NCBI GenBank assembly: GCA_025890175.1
Contig: JANPYM010000007.1
Location: forward strand, 1,926,209 to 1,990,208
Length of the DNA: 64,000 nucleotides
DNA from: Ciborinia camelliae
Lineage: Eukaryota > Ascomycota > Leotiomycetes > Helotiales > Sclerotiniaceae
Reading direction: 5' to 3'
Shown here piece after piece: positions 1 through 11,392 of this stretch (position 1 is its first letter; every line of letters begins with the position of its first letter). A program made the position numbers and the translations under genes. The notes beneath the pieces are model-generated. The model had not been told where the DNA came from. It worked only from the letters and a program-made list of their open reading frames with translations, and did no database searches.

Positions 1-1
1 T

Positions 2-1411
2 AGAAAGGAAATGACAGACGAGATTAAGAGGCATTGTGGATTGGATGTAGATATTTTGAGTCCGCAGGTGGAGAGTTTGTTGGGGGCCATGGGGGCTAGG
101 AGTGGGTTTATGGGGGTCGAGGGACTGATGATGGATTTGGGAGGGGGGAGTGTACAGATGAGTTTTATGGATAGTAGTGCGGCTTTTGTTCAGACTCTGG
201 AAGCTTCACAGGATGCCGAGAAGGAAACATATTGGAGCAAGAGTGCGGCTTGTGCGAAGAGTATGCCGTTTGGAGCTGCCAAAATGACGGCGAAGTTGAA
301 GGGGGGAGATATTCATGATATTCGAACCGACATGCGTGCTAGATTCCAAGAGACGTTTCAGGGATTATGTCAAAGTTTCCCAAAGTTGCAGGGTCATGTG
401 GAGAATGAGGGGGTTACGATATATTTCTGTGGAGGTGGGTTTAGGGGTTATGGAAGTATGTTGATGCATACTGATCCCATAAATCCCTATCCCATCCCCT
501 CGATCGCCGGCTACAAAGTTTCCGGGAAGAGATTCAAGCAAACGAAAGAAATGCTCAAGGTGAACAAGGAAGAAAAGGAAAAGATTCACGGCATGAGTAA
601 GAGGCGTCGAGAACAATTCCCCGCAATCGTAGAAGTGGTCGAGGGAATCATCTCCACGGTCCCCAACATCAAAGAAGTAATCTTCTGCGGAGGAGGAAAC
701 CGAGAAGGAGTCCTCTATCTCAAACTCCCACCCCACACGCAAGAAACCCATCCACTCCGTCTCCTCCCCTCACCCTTCGAGGACAAGAAAATCATCGATA
801 TCCCCTCAATGACCGACATCCTCTCATCCGCACTCCCGAAAGATCACCCCGGAGCCCAAATCTTCACCGCCGAAATCTTATCCTACGTCGTAAAACACAT
901 GTGGGAACACATGGCCGATATCTCGAACCTCAACGCCTCGCGCGCACTCCATGCGCCCATCTCCGGACCCATCGCCGGCACGCCGGGACTGACCCACGAT
1001 GTGATTGCCACGCTCTCCCTCACCCTGTCTGCGCGCTGGGAAAACGATCTAGGGAAAATCGACCGTGGGGTTCTCGAGGGACTCAGGGAAATCCTCGGTC
1101 ACGATGCCGCTTGGTGGTGTGAATACGTCGGTGCGATGGCCCGGTTGATTTGTGCTTTGTACCCCGTGTATCCAGCGGGAGGGTTGGCGCGAAAATTGAA
1201 GTTTCAGGCGCAGTGGATGACGGGCATGGGGAAAAAGGGTCGGAAGGATGGCGTGCGTTGTGAAGTATTGTTATATCGTGTGGAGGGAAGGGAGATGGGG
1301 CGGGGTGTGGATGTGGATGTCGATGTGGATTTGGAGAAGGTGGTGGGGAAAATAGGAAAGGGGTTGGGGTTGAAGAGAGCGGTGGAGCTGGTTTGGGGAA
1401 GGGAAACGTGA
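2..1411 (+). CDS. RTG2-like Ppx/GppA-family protein, 5' end missing
   Basis: The frame is open from the window edge (codons for Arg-Lys-Glu precede the first visible Met at 11), so this is the C-terminal part of a longer protein. It has the sugar-kinase/actin-like ATPase fold signature of exopolyphosphatase/GppA proteins: MDLGGGSVQMSF about 40 residues in, then glycine-rich IYFCGGGFRGYG and VIFCGGGNREGVL. Fungal members are called retrograde regulation protein 2; yeast Rtg2 relays mitochondrial dysfunction to the nucleus and can bind ATP. The C-terminal third (helical, HMWEHMADISNLNASRAL onward) matches the usual all-helical end of this family. The last ~50 residues contain a repetitive VDVDVDVDL acidic stretch. 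The missing N-terminus should hold the first phosphate-binding loop. Family call confident; the exact cellular role is inferred. Confidence 0.85.
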   Translation, partial: RKEMTDEIKRHCGLDVDILSPQVESLLGAMGARSGFMGVEGLMMDLGGGSVQMSFMDSSAAFVQTLEASQDAEKETYWSKSAACAKSMPFGAAKMTAKLKGGDIHDIRTDMRARFQETFQGLCQSFPKLQGHVENEGVTIYFCGGGFRGYGSMLMHTDPINPYPIPSIAGYKVSGKRFKQTKEMLKVNKEEKEKIHGMSKRRREQFPAIVEVVEGIISTVPNIKEVIFCGGGNREGVLYLKLPPHTQETHPLRLLPSPFEDKKIIDIPSMTDILSSALPKDHPGAQIFTAEILSYVVKHMWEHMADISNLNASRALHAPISGPIAGTPGLTHDVIATLSLTLSARWENDLGKIDRGVLEGLREILGHDAAWWCEYVGAMARLICALYPVYPAGGLARKLKFQAQWMTGMGKKGRKDGVRCEVLLYRVEGREMGRGVDVDVDVDLEKVVGKIGKGLGLKRAVELVWGRET

Positions 1412-2352
1412 AAAATTTCCCGTTCCTTTTGGTTGGGGGAGGCGTGAGTGCGGATTACATACCTAGTAGGTTGTGTGGTTGTTGTTGTGGCTACGGTATG
1501 TTCCTAGGCTTCAGGAGTGTGTGGGAGGAGAGGGAAGGAAAAAGAGGAAAAAGAGGGGAACGATCTAATATGGTTGTTTTTATATGATAGAATAATGATA
1601 CCCACAACTTTGTATACAATCAAATCAAGCAAGCATATATATCTATCTATTACTCATGCATGCACCTGGAGAGCCCATCTTATCTTTGAATCTTACTGGC
1701 ATACTACATTCACAAACGGAAAGAAAGAAAGAAAGACCACAAGGCAAAAATATGGAAAGGAAATTTTATTCATACAACTCATACAACTAACTAACTTATG
1801 GTATGAGCAAAATAGGAAAGGGGCAAGTCGTCTAATCTAACAATCAACACTCTCGAGTCTTTTGATCAATATGTAAACCATCCATCCATCCATCCATCCA
1901 TAAGTAAAAGTTCAATCCAGCCCAGATCAGCTCAATTCATATCTTGAAGAACCATTAGAATCCTGAAATCAATCCGTCCATCAGCAAAAGACCACTCCAG
2001 CTCAATTCAGCTCAATCCATATCATGAAGAAACTTCCGAGATCCTTAGAACATATCCATCAATTCCCAGACCACCCGACTATAAACTAACTGTCCAACCA
2101 TAATACTCAAACCACCATGACTATCGATATCAAGGTTCTTTCATGCCTCAAGGGAGTTAAACCCAAGAAGGAAGTTCCCCACTCACAAAGTAGGAGTGTT
2201 TTCAATCGAAGAAATGTAAGGTTTGCGAACAAAAGGTAGTCGTCAGTTATGCCGTGTTCAAGCCCATCATCGTAAATCGTTCTTTAGAAATTCCATTGTA
2301 TCCATCCATAAGTTGGTGCCGATACCATAATCCGTCATAGACTTCACTCAAC
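1412..2352. other. Convergent intergenic region, 3' UTRs
   Basis: This 0.94-kb stretch lies between the stops of the RTG2-like gene (+) and the Ssr4 gene (-). It is AT-rich and holds a short ATCC run (about 1881-1900) and loosely repeated phrases such as AGCTCAATTCAT/AGCTCAATCCAT around 1928-2020. No coding sequence is supported. Confidence 0.6.
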
Positions 2353-4719
2353 TTACATGCCCTGAGCATCTCCATCTGCATCACCAGTATGATGATCAAC
2401 CCCATGAAATGCTTCACCAAAAGCACTATCATCAACCAAGTCATTCAAACCATGACCATCATCTCCCATATTATCAACAGAATCATATGAGGCTAAAGCA
2501 TCACCAGCAGTATCCAAGTCTTCAAGATCGAAATCATTCTCATTGAGCTCAGTGTGATGTTCTTGTTCTTCCTGATCCTGTTGATGTTTAAGTTGTGGTT
2601 CAGGTAAAGAGGTAGAAGTCGATGGTTGTTCTGGTGTATTGGTGTCGGGAGAAGGTTTGAGATAATCTGGTAATGCAGATTGTTGATCATGAGATTGTGG
2701 ATTTGGTGGATTTGGGGATGTATTTGTATTTGAAGGGTCTGCTGTTGGTGTGACACCTCCTGGTGGTACAACAACCCAGTCTGAAGTATCATTAACTGTT
2801 GTAGGTGGTGCAGTTGCTGTAATGGGTTGTTGAGTTTCTGCTGTTGAGATCGAATCTTGCATTTGAACATCTTGTTGTTCTTGCTGTGGAGGAGATTGAT
2901 TCTGTTGCGCAGCTTGTGGTGTTCCCATAGTTTGAGAAAGATGTGGAGATGCCATATGTAAAGCTCCAGCTGGTGTAGTTGCTGCAGAAGGATGTTGGAG
3001 GTGACCAGGAGTTGGATAACTCGCACTGACTGGTGTGGCGTGTGATGAAGGATTGCTGTTATGGAATTGATCAAGTAAACCAGCAGTAGAGTTGGTCATG
3101 TCAACATCAGCGACATCAGATTCATTGACGAGAACACCACTTTGTTGAGAACCATTGCGAGAAGATTGAGGTGGAGGACTTGCTCGCGCAGTAACTTCTT
3201 CATATCCACCATCTTGAATACGACGAAGTTCACTGATTGCAACTGCATGACGACCAAGAGAAGCTTCAACCTTTGCGAGAACATCATCGACCTTGAAAGG
3301 AGCTTTGACAGGAGTTTCGGCTTCTTCATTCTCTTCTTGATCGATTTTTCCTTCAAGCCTCCAATATTCAGGACCGATATCTGAAGGATTATTAACAGCT
3401 GTGCGTAATTCTTTCTCAGCTTCAGCAATGAGAGAACCCCTTTGAAATTTCGCAAGACGCTTTGCATGCTTAGCTTTCATCTTTTCCATGTCCTTTTTGG
3501 TTTGTGCAATGGTGTCATGAGCTCTCTTGCGGAATTCTTCTGCCTTGCCAGGATCAAGACGACCAACATAGTTGAGTGCTGGTGTTGGTTCTTCGTCTTC
3601 CTTGAGAGGAGCATTAAATATGCCTTCAGTGAGACTGCTCAACTCACCACGAACACCAAGTCCAAGATCTGTGGGAATGATTTGATTCATGGCATAAGGT
3701 GAGTTGAGAACTTCATCCATCCAATGGTAATTTTGATGGAATCTAGTGTAGCTGATTTCCCGAGGTGTAGTAAGGTCAAACCAATCTCCTCGAGAATTTT
3801 CTTCTTCATCCTCTTCGACAATTGCAGAAGCATTATTTGCGACTGCGGTTTGAGTAACATTTGCTGTACGGGCACGTTTTGGAGGTGGGCCGGGTTGAGG
3901 GTGAGTAGGATATGCCATTGATTGAGGAACTCTTGGTGGAATGCTTGCTGCATAGATTGGAGCGCCTCTTGGATGGCCACGAGGGAAATCAATTTTCGCC
4001 CAATTTGCCCTATCGTGAAGCAGAAACTCCTTGTGAACAAGTTGACCTTGTTGATGTAAGTATTGTCGTGTGCTCATCATGTTTTGAATCTGCGGATTGA
4101 TCGGGATAATGTGCGAGGGAATACGGTCTTCGGGAGAAGCTTGAGTATAATGAATAACCCAGAGATTTGGATCTGGCAGAGGATTTTGGTTTGGGATTCG
4201 AGGTGGCATGAGTCGATATCGGCGACGACTATGAGATGCGATTGATTCTCCAGTACCATAGCCAATCTTGCAATGATAAATTTCCAGAGTCTGGAAAAAG
4301 AAAAAGAGTCAGTTAAATCTTTCACAAATCATGGTGAAGTTGAACTCACGCAACCCATAACGTCCATGGAGTATGCAGCCTCTCCAGGACCCCAAATATA
4401 ACCATCACTTGGATATTCCTGACCTAAGCTAGGTGATTGCCATGATAACAAGACTGTGCCATCAACAGGTCGATCAAGGTAAGTCCAATAAACAGGTGCC
4501 TGATCGCGAGTGATTTTTGGTGCATTTATAAGGTATTCTGTGACTCTTTCGGGATGTAATTGTGAAGGTGTAATTGGAAATCGATAGGTAGAGAGCAGAT
4601 GGACGTGATGTAACTGCGCAATGAGGTTAGAATATTGTTTTAATAATTGAAGCTGGGAAAAGTTGTAAACATACTAAGTCGCGATGAATCCCTTGAGAAG
4701 GGTCTTGCATTACCTGCAT
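2353..4719 (-). CDS. ssr4: SWI/SNF and RSC chromatin-remodelling subunit Ssr4
   Basis: I read three exons, all with canonical splice sites: 4675-4719, 4350-4613 and 2353-4290, giving 748 residues. Introns are 4614-4674 and 4291-4349. The N-terminal domain (DUF1750/Ssr4 N-terminal) contains LLHHVHLLSTYRFPITPSQ, VYWTYLDRPVDGTVLLSW and YIWGPGEAAYSMDVMGC, which follow the family closely; the junction phases keep these motifs in frame. Exon 3 continues through RRRYRLMPPRIPNQNP and a lysine-rich segment, then a long low-complexity Gln/Pro/Thr/Ser region and an acidic tail. Ssr4 is a fungal-specific subunit known from fission yeast SWI/SNF and RSC, so it should act in the nucleus. An alternative start is the second Met at 4710. 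Frames 5' of 4719 stay open only with an extra, doubtful exon, so I stop there. Confidence 0.85.
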
Positions 4720-5054
4720 CGTAGAGGTAGTAATTGGAATCGCAAGAAATGAGGCTCGAGAATGCTGCAGAATCGAAAAAAAGTTGACAAGATAGAGACT
4801 GGTAATTGACTGGTAAACTTCAATCGTACTTCATCTGTCGCGAATGTTAACGGACGCGAATTTGGTGATGGAAGTTAGGAAAGCGCTAGCCAGCCACGTG
4901 ATTGTTGCTTACCTTCAAACACAAGGAAAGGAAAAGTGTCTAGATGACTCGCTGAAGGGAACACTATGCTTTCAAAAACTTTGAGACCAGCTCTAAGATT
5001 TGAGTAGCTATCAATGTCACATTTTCAAGAGAAGACAAGAGAGCGAGAGATACC

Positions 5055-5136
5055 TGCCGAGGGAATCGAACCCAACGGGGGTCTTCATCTCACAATCAAA
5101 TCTTCCCGAAGATCCGGTTCTAGACCACCTAGGAGA
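5055..5136 (-). other. tRNA-Glu-like sequence, probably degenerate
   Basis: On the minus strand an A-box-like GGTGGTCTAG (5120-5129) and a B-box-like GGGTTCGATTCCC (5061-5073) match those of eukaryotic tRNA-Glu. The acceptor arms pair poorly and the anticodon region is about a dozen bases too long without a clean stem. It begins immediately 3' of the preceding small gene. I regard it as a tRNA relic or pseudo-tRNA, not a functional gene. Confidence 0.3.
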
Positions 5137-5146
5137 CGATGGGATC

Positions 5147-5727
5147 TCAAGCAATGCCGTATTCGTTGATGATTCCCAGAGCGTAGAGAACTTGGTTCTC
5201 TTTTGATAGCTCCATCTCTGGGAACATCCCCCGCTTGTTTTCGAACTCTTGCAAGAGATACCCATCGAATCCAGGGTAATCCCACTCGTAATCTTCACGC
5301 TGATTGAATTGTTAGATGATAGTATTTTGATTGATTAATTGATGTAAGAAGAAGACTGTACAGGCAGCGAGCAAAGGTGGGAGGCAAAAGATGCGAGGAG
5401 GAGGTTGATATGTGGAAAAGGATATGTACTCACAGTATCCATGGGCTCGGGCTCAGCGAGACCATAGTACTCCGACACGTCCTGCATCACAACATCCTGC
5501 ATATCGACGGCTCTGGCCGCGTCAGCCTGTAACCCTCGAACTACAGCAGCAGCAAGCTGCTTGTTCTTGGGACGGCGCAGGAGTCGATCAGGAGAGATCG
5601 CTGAAGGAGACTTTGGGCTGAGCACCGGCTTTCTCTTCTTCGAAATCTCACCAGTTATCGTCTTGGTGATGATTGGCTGGTGCATTTTGATGGGAGAGAA
5701 AGGGGTTTTTCCTTGAAAAGAAACCAT
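5147..5727 (-). CDS. Small hypothetical protein, two exons
   Basis: Exon 1 is 5434-5727 and exon 2 5147-5299. The 134-nt intron has donor GTGAGT, branch-like CTAAC and acceptor CAG, and keeps phase 0. The product is 148 residues. The start is the Met of MVSFQGKTPFSPIK; the frame stays open 31 codons further upstream, but that part is translated 5' leader-like sequence. The N-terminal half is basic (KKRKPVLSPKSPSAISPDRL, a possible nuclear signal). The second half is acidic and aromatic (EDYEWDYPGFDGYLLQEF, then FPEMELSKENQVLYALG). The polarised composition and perfect splice frame argue for a real gene. I do not recognise a domain and assign no function. It is divergent from nothing obvious; a CT/GAA-rich leader precedes it. 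Confidence 0.65.
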
Positions 5728-6149
5728 TTTGACGTGATGGTGGTGGTTTGTTTGTTGCTGAAATTGTGATGTAATTAACTGGAGGAAGAAGAAGAAGTTG
5801 GAGATGGTAAATGCTTTCACTGATCGATGATTCTGCTACAGAAGAAGAAGAGAAAATGGGAAAAGAGAAGTCTCAAACTAACAGATAGGCCTGCCGTACC
5901 TTGAGAGTTCAATTCGCTTAGAAAGAATTCAAATTTGCTATTGTGCGTTTTAAAGTGAATTTGTTAGACGAAAATGATGGAAGATGAAGATGACAGCGAC
6001 GATGAAGGTGAAGGTGAAATTTGGAAAATATTGATGTTCTATATTACTGTTTTAAGACCAGTTGGAGTTTGGATTGCTGTTATCTAGTGATATTATAGTA
6101 GTAATTGGTATCAATAGAGCTAAAGTGGTGCTTTAAGGGTTGCAATAGG
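5728..6149. promoter_or_regulatory. Upstream region of the small two-exon gene
   Basis: Upstream flank of the minus-strand gene starting at 5727. It is rich in GAA/GATGAAGATGA on the plus strand, which is CT-rich on the coding strand (about 5760-6020), typical of fungal promoters and leaders. No discrete site can be assigned. Confidence 0.4.
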
Positions 6150-7450
6150 AGAATACTGAGGTCCACGGGTAATAGTCCTAATTGTATGCTGGGGGGTTGA
6201 CTTGGGAATTATTGGAACGTAACGCCCAGCACAACGTGGTCTATTATGCAACAGCCAGTGCGAGCTTCATAATTATTACCTACTCCTAATCAGCATGGTT
6301 CCTATGTATAGGACTGTGGCTTTAGTGCTTTGGAGCGTTCTGAATAGTGTTTCTGGGTACAAAATTCTCTAGATTGACGAGTGCAAAAGGGAAGTTTAGA
6401 TGCTATCATCTGCCTCTACTCCTCGCGTGCTGCAGCAGTATATCGGTAGAAGTGATGCTCTGAAGTGATTTAAGCAGATTTTCTCGACAAGATAGGTTAT
6501 ATTGTACAAACCAGGAGCATGTTGTGAGCCGCTATCATTCCTCTCTGCACCTCGCAGGCTGCTACAGTGGGCGAGTAAGTTGATGCTATGTGGTTATTTC
6601 AGCGGAGATTCTCAGCATGATAAGGTACAGTTTATGAGGCAACAGCATGTACTAACTGTCTATAATCTGTCTCTCCTCGCCGTATACTCCTATGATGAGG
6701 GGTTGAGGCGATTCTCTAGAGTAATGTGGCCCAATATATCTTAGCACAATACTGTCTTTCCACCCAGCTTATTCAGGTAAAGAAATCCTCTGCTTCGCCT
6801 CTACCCGATCTCAATATGTAGCTTCAGATTATGCTTCTAGGGGTATTTACGTAGATTTCTTAGCAAAATATACTCCATAGCACACAGCAATGATAACCAG
6901 GTAATAGTTCTTACCCTCTTTTACTCGTTTGGTGCCTGAAAGTGTACGATCTGTGATTGTTTGAGGTGTTCCACTCCTGGATATCTCAAAATAATATGGT
7001 CTATCATGCATAGCAGTTACAGATGTTTAAATCTTCCTATCTCCCTCTACTCAACTAGTAACTCGTGTAGGTGACCTCAAGGGACGTTTTGGAGTAGTCT
7101 TCCAGGGGTATTTCAGCACAGTGTAGCTGCTATACTGAGCAACAACAGGTACTCAACAACTCCCGTTCTTCTCTACTCATCTAATGTCTAGTAAAACGTG
7201 ACCTCATGCCAAGCTCTATGGTGGTTTACCCCGAGGTATCTCAACGCAGTATAGCCTAGTTTACACAGGGATAATTGGCATTCGACTGTCGTCCTCCTCT
7301 AGTCGTTTAGAACCTGTCAATATAAGGCTTAGAGTAATGCTTTCAGGGGTATGCAGGTAAAGTACTCAACATATTAGTGTCTATTGTACAAGGAATGCCT
7401 AAAGCCTGGTTGCTCCATCTTCTCCGATTAACCTGGCTCTTCATTAAATG
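6150..7450. repeat. Diverged ~126-bp tandem repeat array, about nine or ten units
   Basis: A CCTCTACTC-like word recurs at about 6287, 6413, 6541, 6671, 6798, 6917, 7044, 7170, 7296 and 7421, so spacing is 119-130 bp, mostly 126-127. Each unit has the same order of words: CCTCTACTCgtctag, then AGAGTAATGCT, then AGGGGTATTTCAGCACAGTATAG, then an ACAGGTA-like end. Units are heavily diverged by substitutions and no ORF runs through them. The array occupies a gene-free interval. Its nature (old minisatellite or tandem remnant of a mobile element) is not known to me. Confidence 0.7.
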
Positions 7451-9681
7451 TGAACTGAAAGTCGCAATTCGAGAGACATTCCACGAAAGAAGGTTAGCTC
7501 AATAGGTTTATTGTACAATGTACATAAGACTAGCAAACATCAATGAAGTTTTATCTTGACTTATCTACTTCTTTTCTTCAAGCTTCGTAGTGATTACTCT
7601 ACCATTGTAGAATGCTCGTTTAGATTGAATCATCATGAGAATCTCGTGCTGCTACTGCTGATACTGCTATAAGTGGCATTTTCGACGTCCCTGATTCTTC
7701 AACCCCTCTCTCCAGCAAAAGAAAGAAAGAAAGAAAGAAAGAAAGCCACTTGCGCAGGCCCAGCTCGTGTGAACCCCTACTCACTACCTAGCCTACATCT
7801 ATCTACTCATCTTACCATAGTCCAACCCACCTACTCCTTCTATCTCACCCTGACCTCTCACACCCCAAAGCCAGGACAATAGAAACGACAACACTCAGCG
7901 CAATCATTCGAAAAAATTACATTACATCAGCGCACAACGCCCCAACTCCCGAATCCCGATCAACAAAACAATGATAGAATAGCTATTACCCTCAGACACA
8001 AGAAACGCCATCATCATCTCTCTGCTTGAGGCGAGACCGACCAAACGAACCTTGGACATTGCGATACTGACGGTCTATAAATTGTGTGATCTTTCGTCGA
8101 GCACCCGGTCATTTCAACTGTTTAAAAGGGAGTTGGAGTTTGAACTAAGATCAATCCTGCTTAGGGAATCTCCTATCTTTGAATTTGAGAAACGGGAGAG
8201 AAGAGAAATGGGGATTTCAAACTGCAGGGCTATAGATGTATACTATGTAATACCACATACATATTTAAATTATCAGCTTAGCTTAAATAGATACCTGCTC
8301 CTTCAACTTCAATTCCATCTCCAGCTTCAATATAATGCAACATAATATACACTAGAGATCGCCATGAATTCACTGACCCACCAGCCGACTAATTTACCAT
8401 TCAACAATCCTTCTCCTCCGTACTAATAAGTATTTCATATACCTCCAACTTCAACTTCAAGATCCACCTATTGATAGACGTTAACTCTTAATCATCTATC
8501 TTTATCTTTCTTATACCCACGGGTTCCAAGTTTCTTGCGCATGGCACTTCGGTAGTTAAGGATTGGATTTGATAGGCTTGCGCTATGTATAACCCAGGAT
8601 CCACACTCCAGTCATACCTACGATTCGAGAGCATGATATTCCATTCCATTCCATACGCCCAACTTTGGAATTATAGTGAATATTTTGATCTTTTCTAGAA
8701 AAAGGAGATGGAGGATTTTGGATATCTATATACTATATCCATACAGCTAGCTCACTGCTTATACTTCCAATTAGGTACCTATGTAGGTAGCTGGGGGTTA
8801 AAGAACCACCCCGCTATTCATAGCCCTGGAGGTATCCATCTACCATTACCTACCTACCTATATACTCATTCACTAGATTTGATGTGCATCCCATCGGCCC
8901 TCGGGTACCCCTGGCATTTCAATTCTCTTTCTCGGATTCTCCTAAGGACTCCAGCTCAATCCATCCATCCATCATCCCACCAAGTAAACCCCCATCACAT
9001 GTCCCTCTGCCCCTCCTCTTCTATCCCAAATTCTTTAATAATTTATATTAGACAAAACCAACTACGCAAAACTAACTACCCCAGCTACCCCAACTAACAA
9101 ACAACTCACCTTCATCACTTCCATCACTTGCACTACCTACCTACCTACCCATTTACCCAGGAAGTATAGTATAAGCATAAAGCACCCAACCCAACCCCCT
9201 CATCAAAAAATTTGACCCACCGGGACCCGAAAGAGCAAGATAATTAATTCCCTCTCCCCCTCTCCCTCCCCCCCTCCCTCCCTCCCTCTCTCCCTCCCTC
9301 TCTCCCTCCCTATCCACTGCATATTTCATAAATTTCATAAATCACATAAGATAAGACATATTATTTAAAAATTGAGAAAAGGAGGGAGAGAGAGGGGAAA
9401 GAAGACATGTTGATGGATTTGACAAAAAACGGATTTGTCCATGTGTGTACATAGCCTATATAGAATGCAAAAAAACAAAGAAAAATGTATTATCTATCCC
9501 AACTGCGCTATCTAGTGTGTAATCAAAAGATTTCGCCAAACGCTAGATATGCCATTCTAGATTCCGATGGTTGGATGTATGGATGGATATCTTACCCTGT
9601 GCGTCGAGTCATCGAAACGCCAAAAAATAAATCATCCATATACCTAGGTAGGTATGTATACAAACCGCCACGCGCACTCAA
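7451..9681. other. Gene-free stretch with simple repeats
   Basis: No supported gene. Contents include a GAAA microsatellite (about 7720-7744), several TACCTACCTACC/TAGGTAGG words (8771-8790, 8848-8862, 9134-9149, 9643-9655), and an almost pure pyrimidine CCCTCT tract at 9249-9312. The open frames here translate to low-complexity Tyr/Leu/Pro-rich sequence and look like chance. Confidence 0.5.
9249..9312. repeat. Polypyrimidine CCCTCT/CCCT tract
   Basis: About 60 consecutive nearly pure pyrimidines made of CCCT and CCCTCT units, with no gene across it. It lies about 370 bp 3' of the P450 stop codon. Confidence 0.8.
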
Positions 9682-11392
9682 CTACCACTCAACCTTCCTC
9701 ATTCTAACATTCATCCCCCCGACCGGCTTCGTGGTAACCACGCCCCCAATCCTCACCACTTCCTCCTTATCCCACATTTCCCACTCCAATCCGCCCGCCA
9801 CGCCCGCCAACAGACATTTAAATTCCGAGACGGCAAAGCCTCTCCCGATACAACTCCTCTCGCCGTGAAAAAAAGTCATGTTCGCGAAATTACTCTCCGC
9901 GCCTCCGGTATTCGCACATCCTTCTTGGAGCCATCGTTCGGGAGACCATTCATCGGCTCGGGGGCCCCAGAGAAGTGGCGATCGGTTGATGGCCAGAGGA
10001 GCGATGAGCATGCGGGTGCCGAGGGGAATTTCGAGCGGAGCCGAGTTGGGGAGGCTGATGGATGTAGGACGGGTGGCTGTGCGGAGGGAGAGGGGAACGG
10101 TAGGGTAGAGACGGAGCGTTTCTTGAATGACTGCGTTGAGGATTGGGAGGGAATCGATGATGGTGTGATTTGGTTCTGCGGAATTTGGATCGGACGGAGA
10201 GGGAATCGCAGCGTGGATTTCTTCTCGGAGTTTGGTTTGCCAGTCTGGATGAATGGACAGGAGATAGATGGCCCAAGTTAGAGCTGAGGATGTAGTTTCA
10301 TGACCGGCGGCTAGGAAAGTAAGGAGTTGGTCTTCGAGATCTTCCTTGCTGAAATCGTTGGAGCGGACGAGGATACTGAGGATATCCATCCCATCGACTG
10401 TTTTACCTTCTCTTACTGCTTGACATTTTTCATCGATGACTTCGCGGCAGAAAGTACGGATATTACCGGTTGTTTCAGCAATGACTTTGCTGTATTTGAA
10501 GGGGAGTTTCTGGATGAGATCTTGGGGACCGAAGATATTGGCCGCGAAGTAGAGAGCTTTACTAAGGGTGGGCTCGAGGATTTCATTGTAGTCTCGTACG
10601 AGAGGATCATCTGGGTTTCGAAGAGCACCGAAATCTCTTCCTACACCAGCAACACCAATGATATCTAATGTGACACGAGTGGCCCATTCGCTGAACTCGA
10701 TACGAGATTCGTTTCGTTTTTCCAATGTACTTGTTTCAGTAATCTCTTGGGAGATACCTTCGACAAGACCAAGAGCTTTTGACCAGAATACCGGGTATAG
10801 CCCTCTAATATGTTTGACTTGAAAGGCGGGCAATAAATGTTTGCGTTGGAATTTATGAAGTGAACCTTCGGACATAATAGGTCCTTCTCCCAAAATTAAA
10901 GTGAGGAATTTGCGAATTCCATGAGGCTTTTCATAATCGTATGAATTATCGGCTAGAATACTCTTCAATACTTGAGGAGATGTTGGAATGAGTCTTTCGA
11001 TATTTGCAAGGGTTCTAATGCGAAGTAAACCATCATTCGGTATATCCCTAACGAAATCTTGGATTTCCAATCCAGGTGGCTTAGAGATTTGTGCAGAAGC
11101 GTTGCCCCAGAGAAAATTATAGGACTATGGATGTTATTAATGAGTGAACACGCTCGCAAAAGATATAGAAACTTACCACTGGACCTGGTAGATGGCGAAG
11201 AGGACTAAAGAAGAAGGGATATATGAACATGCGCCAAAAAGAAAATACTGAAATATCAAGTAGAAAGAAACGAATCGCAGATCTTGAGACACGATCGACG
11301 TTCAAATATTGTGGAAATGCACAAAAGAAAACTGCAGTAAGAGCTGTACAAGCTAACCATTCTATTTTACCCATGACTGAAATTTCTCTCAA
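9682..11392 (-). CDS. Cytochrome P450 monooxygenase, membrane-anchored
   Basis: Exon 1 is 11177-11392 and exon 2 9682-11124; the 52-nt intron (GTAAGT...TAG) is phase 0 and the product is 552 residues. The N-terminus has a hydrophobic anchor (WLACTALTAVFFCAF, and FSFWRMFIYPFFF) followed by the proline hinge PLRHLPGP. Landmarks in order: I-helix FLAAGHETTSSALTWA, K-helix ETLRLYPTVP (ExxR), the PERW region, and heme loop FFHGERSCIGRGFA with the Cys ligand in the F-x-x-G-x-R-x-C-x-G frame. All catalytic signatures are intact, so an ER-bound monooxygenase is expected. The I- and K-helix features recall the CYP3/CYP4-like clans; the family and substrate cannot be assigned. No biosynthetic core gene lies beside it. 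An alternative start is the inner Met at 11374. Confidence 0.92.

Noticed and set aside
2493..3467. Antisense-frame and alternative-frame ORFs inside the Ssr4 gene
   Set aside because: Shadows of the Gln/His-rich low-complexity coding region of Ssr4.
8708..9097. 129-codon plus-strand frame
   Set aside because: Low-complexity Tyr/Leu/Pro/Ser product from TACCTACC-type repeats; no conserved motif or splice context.
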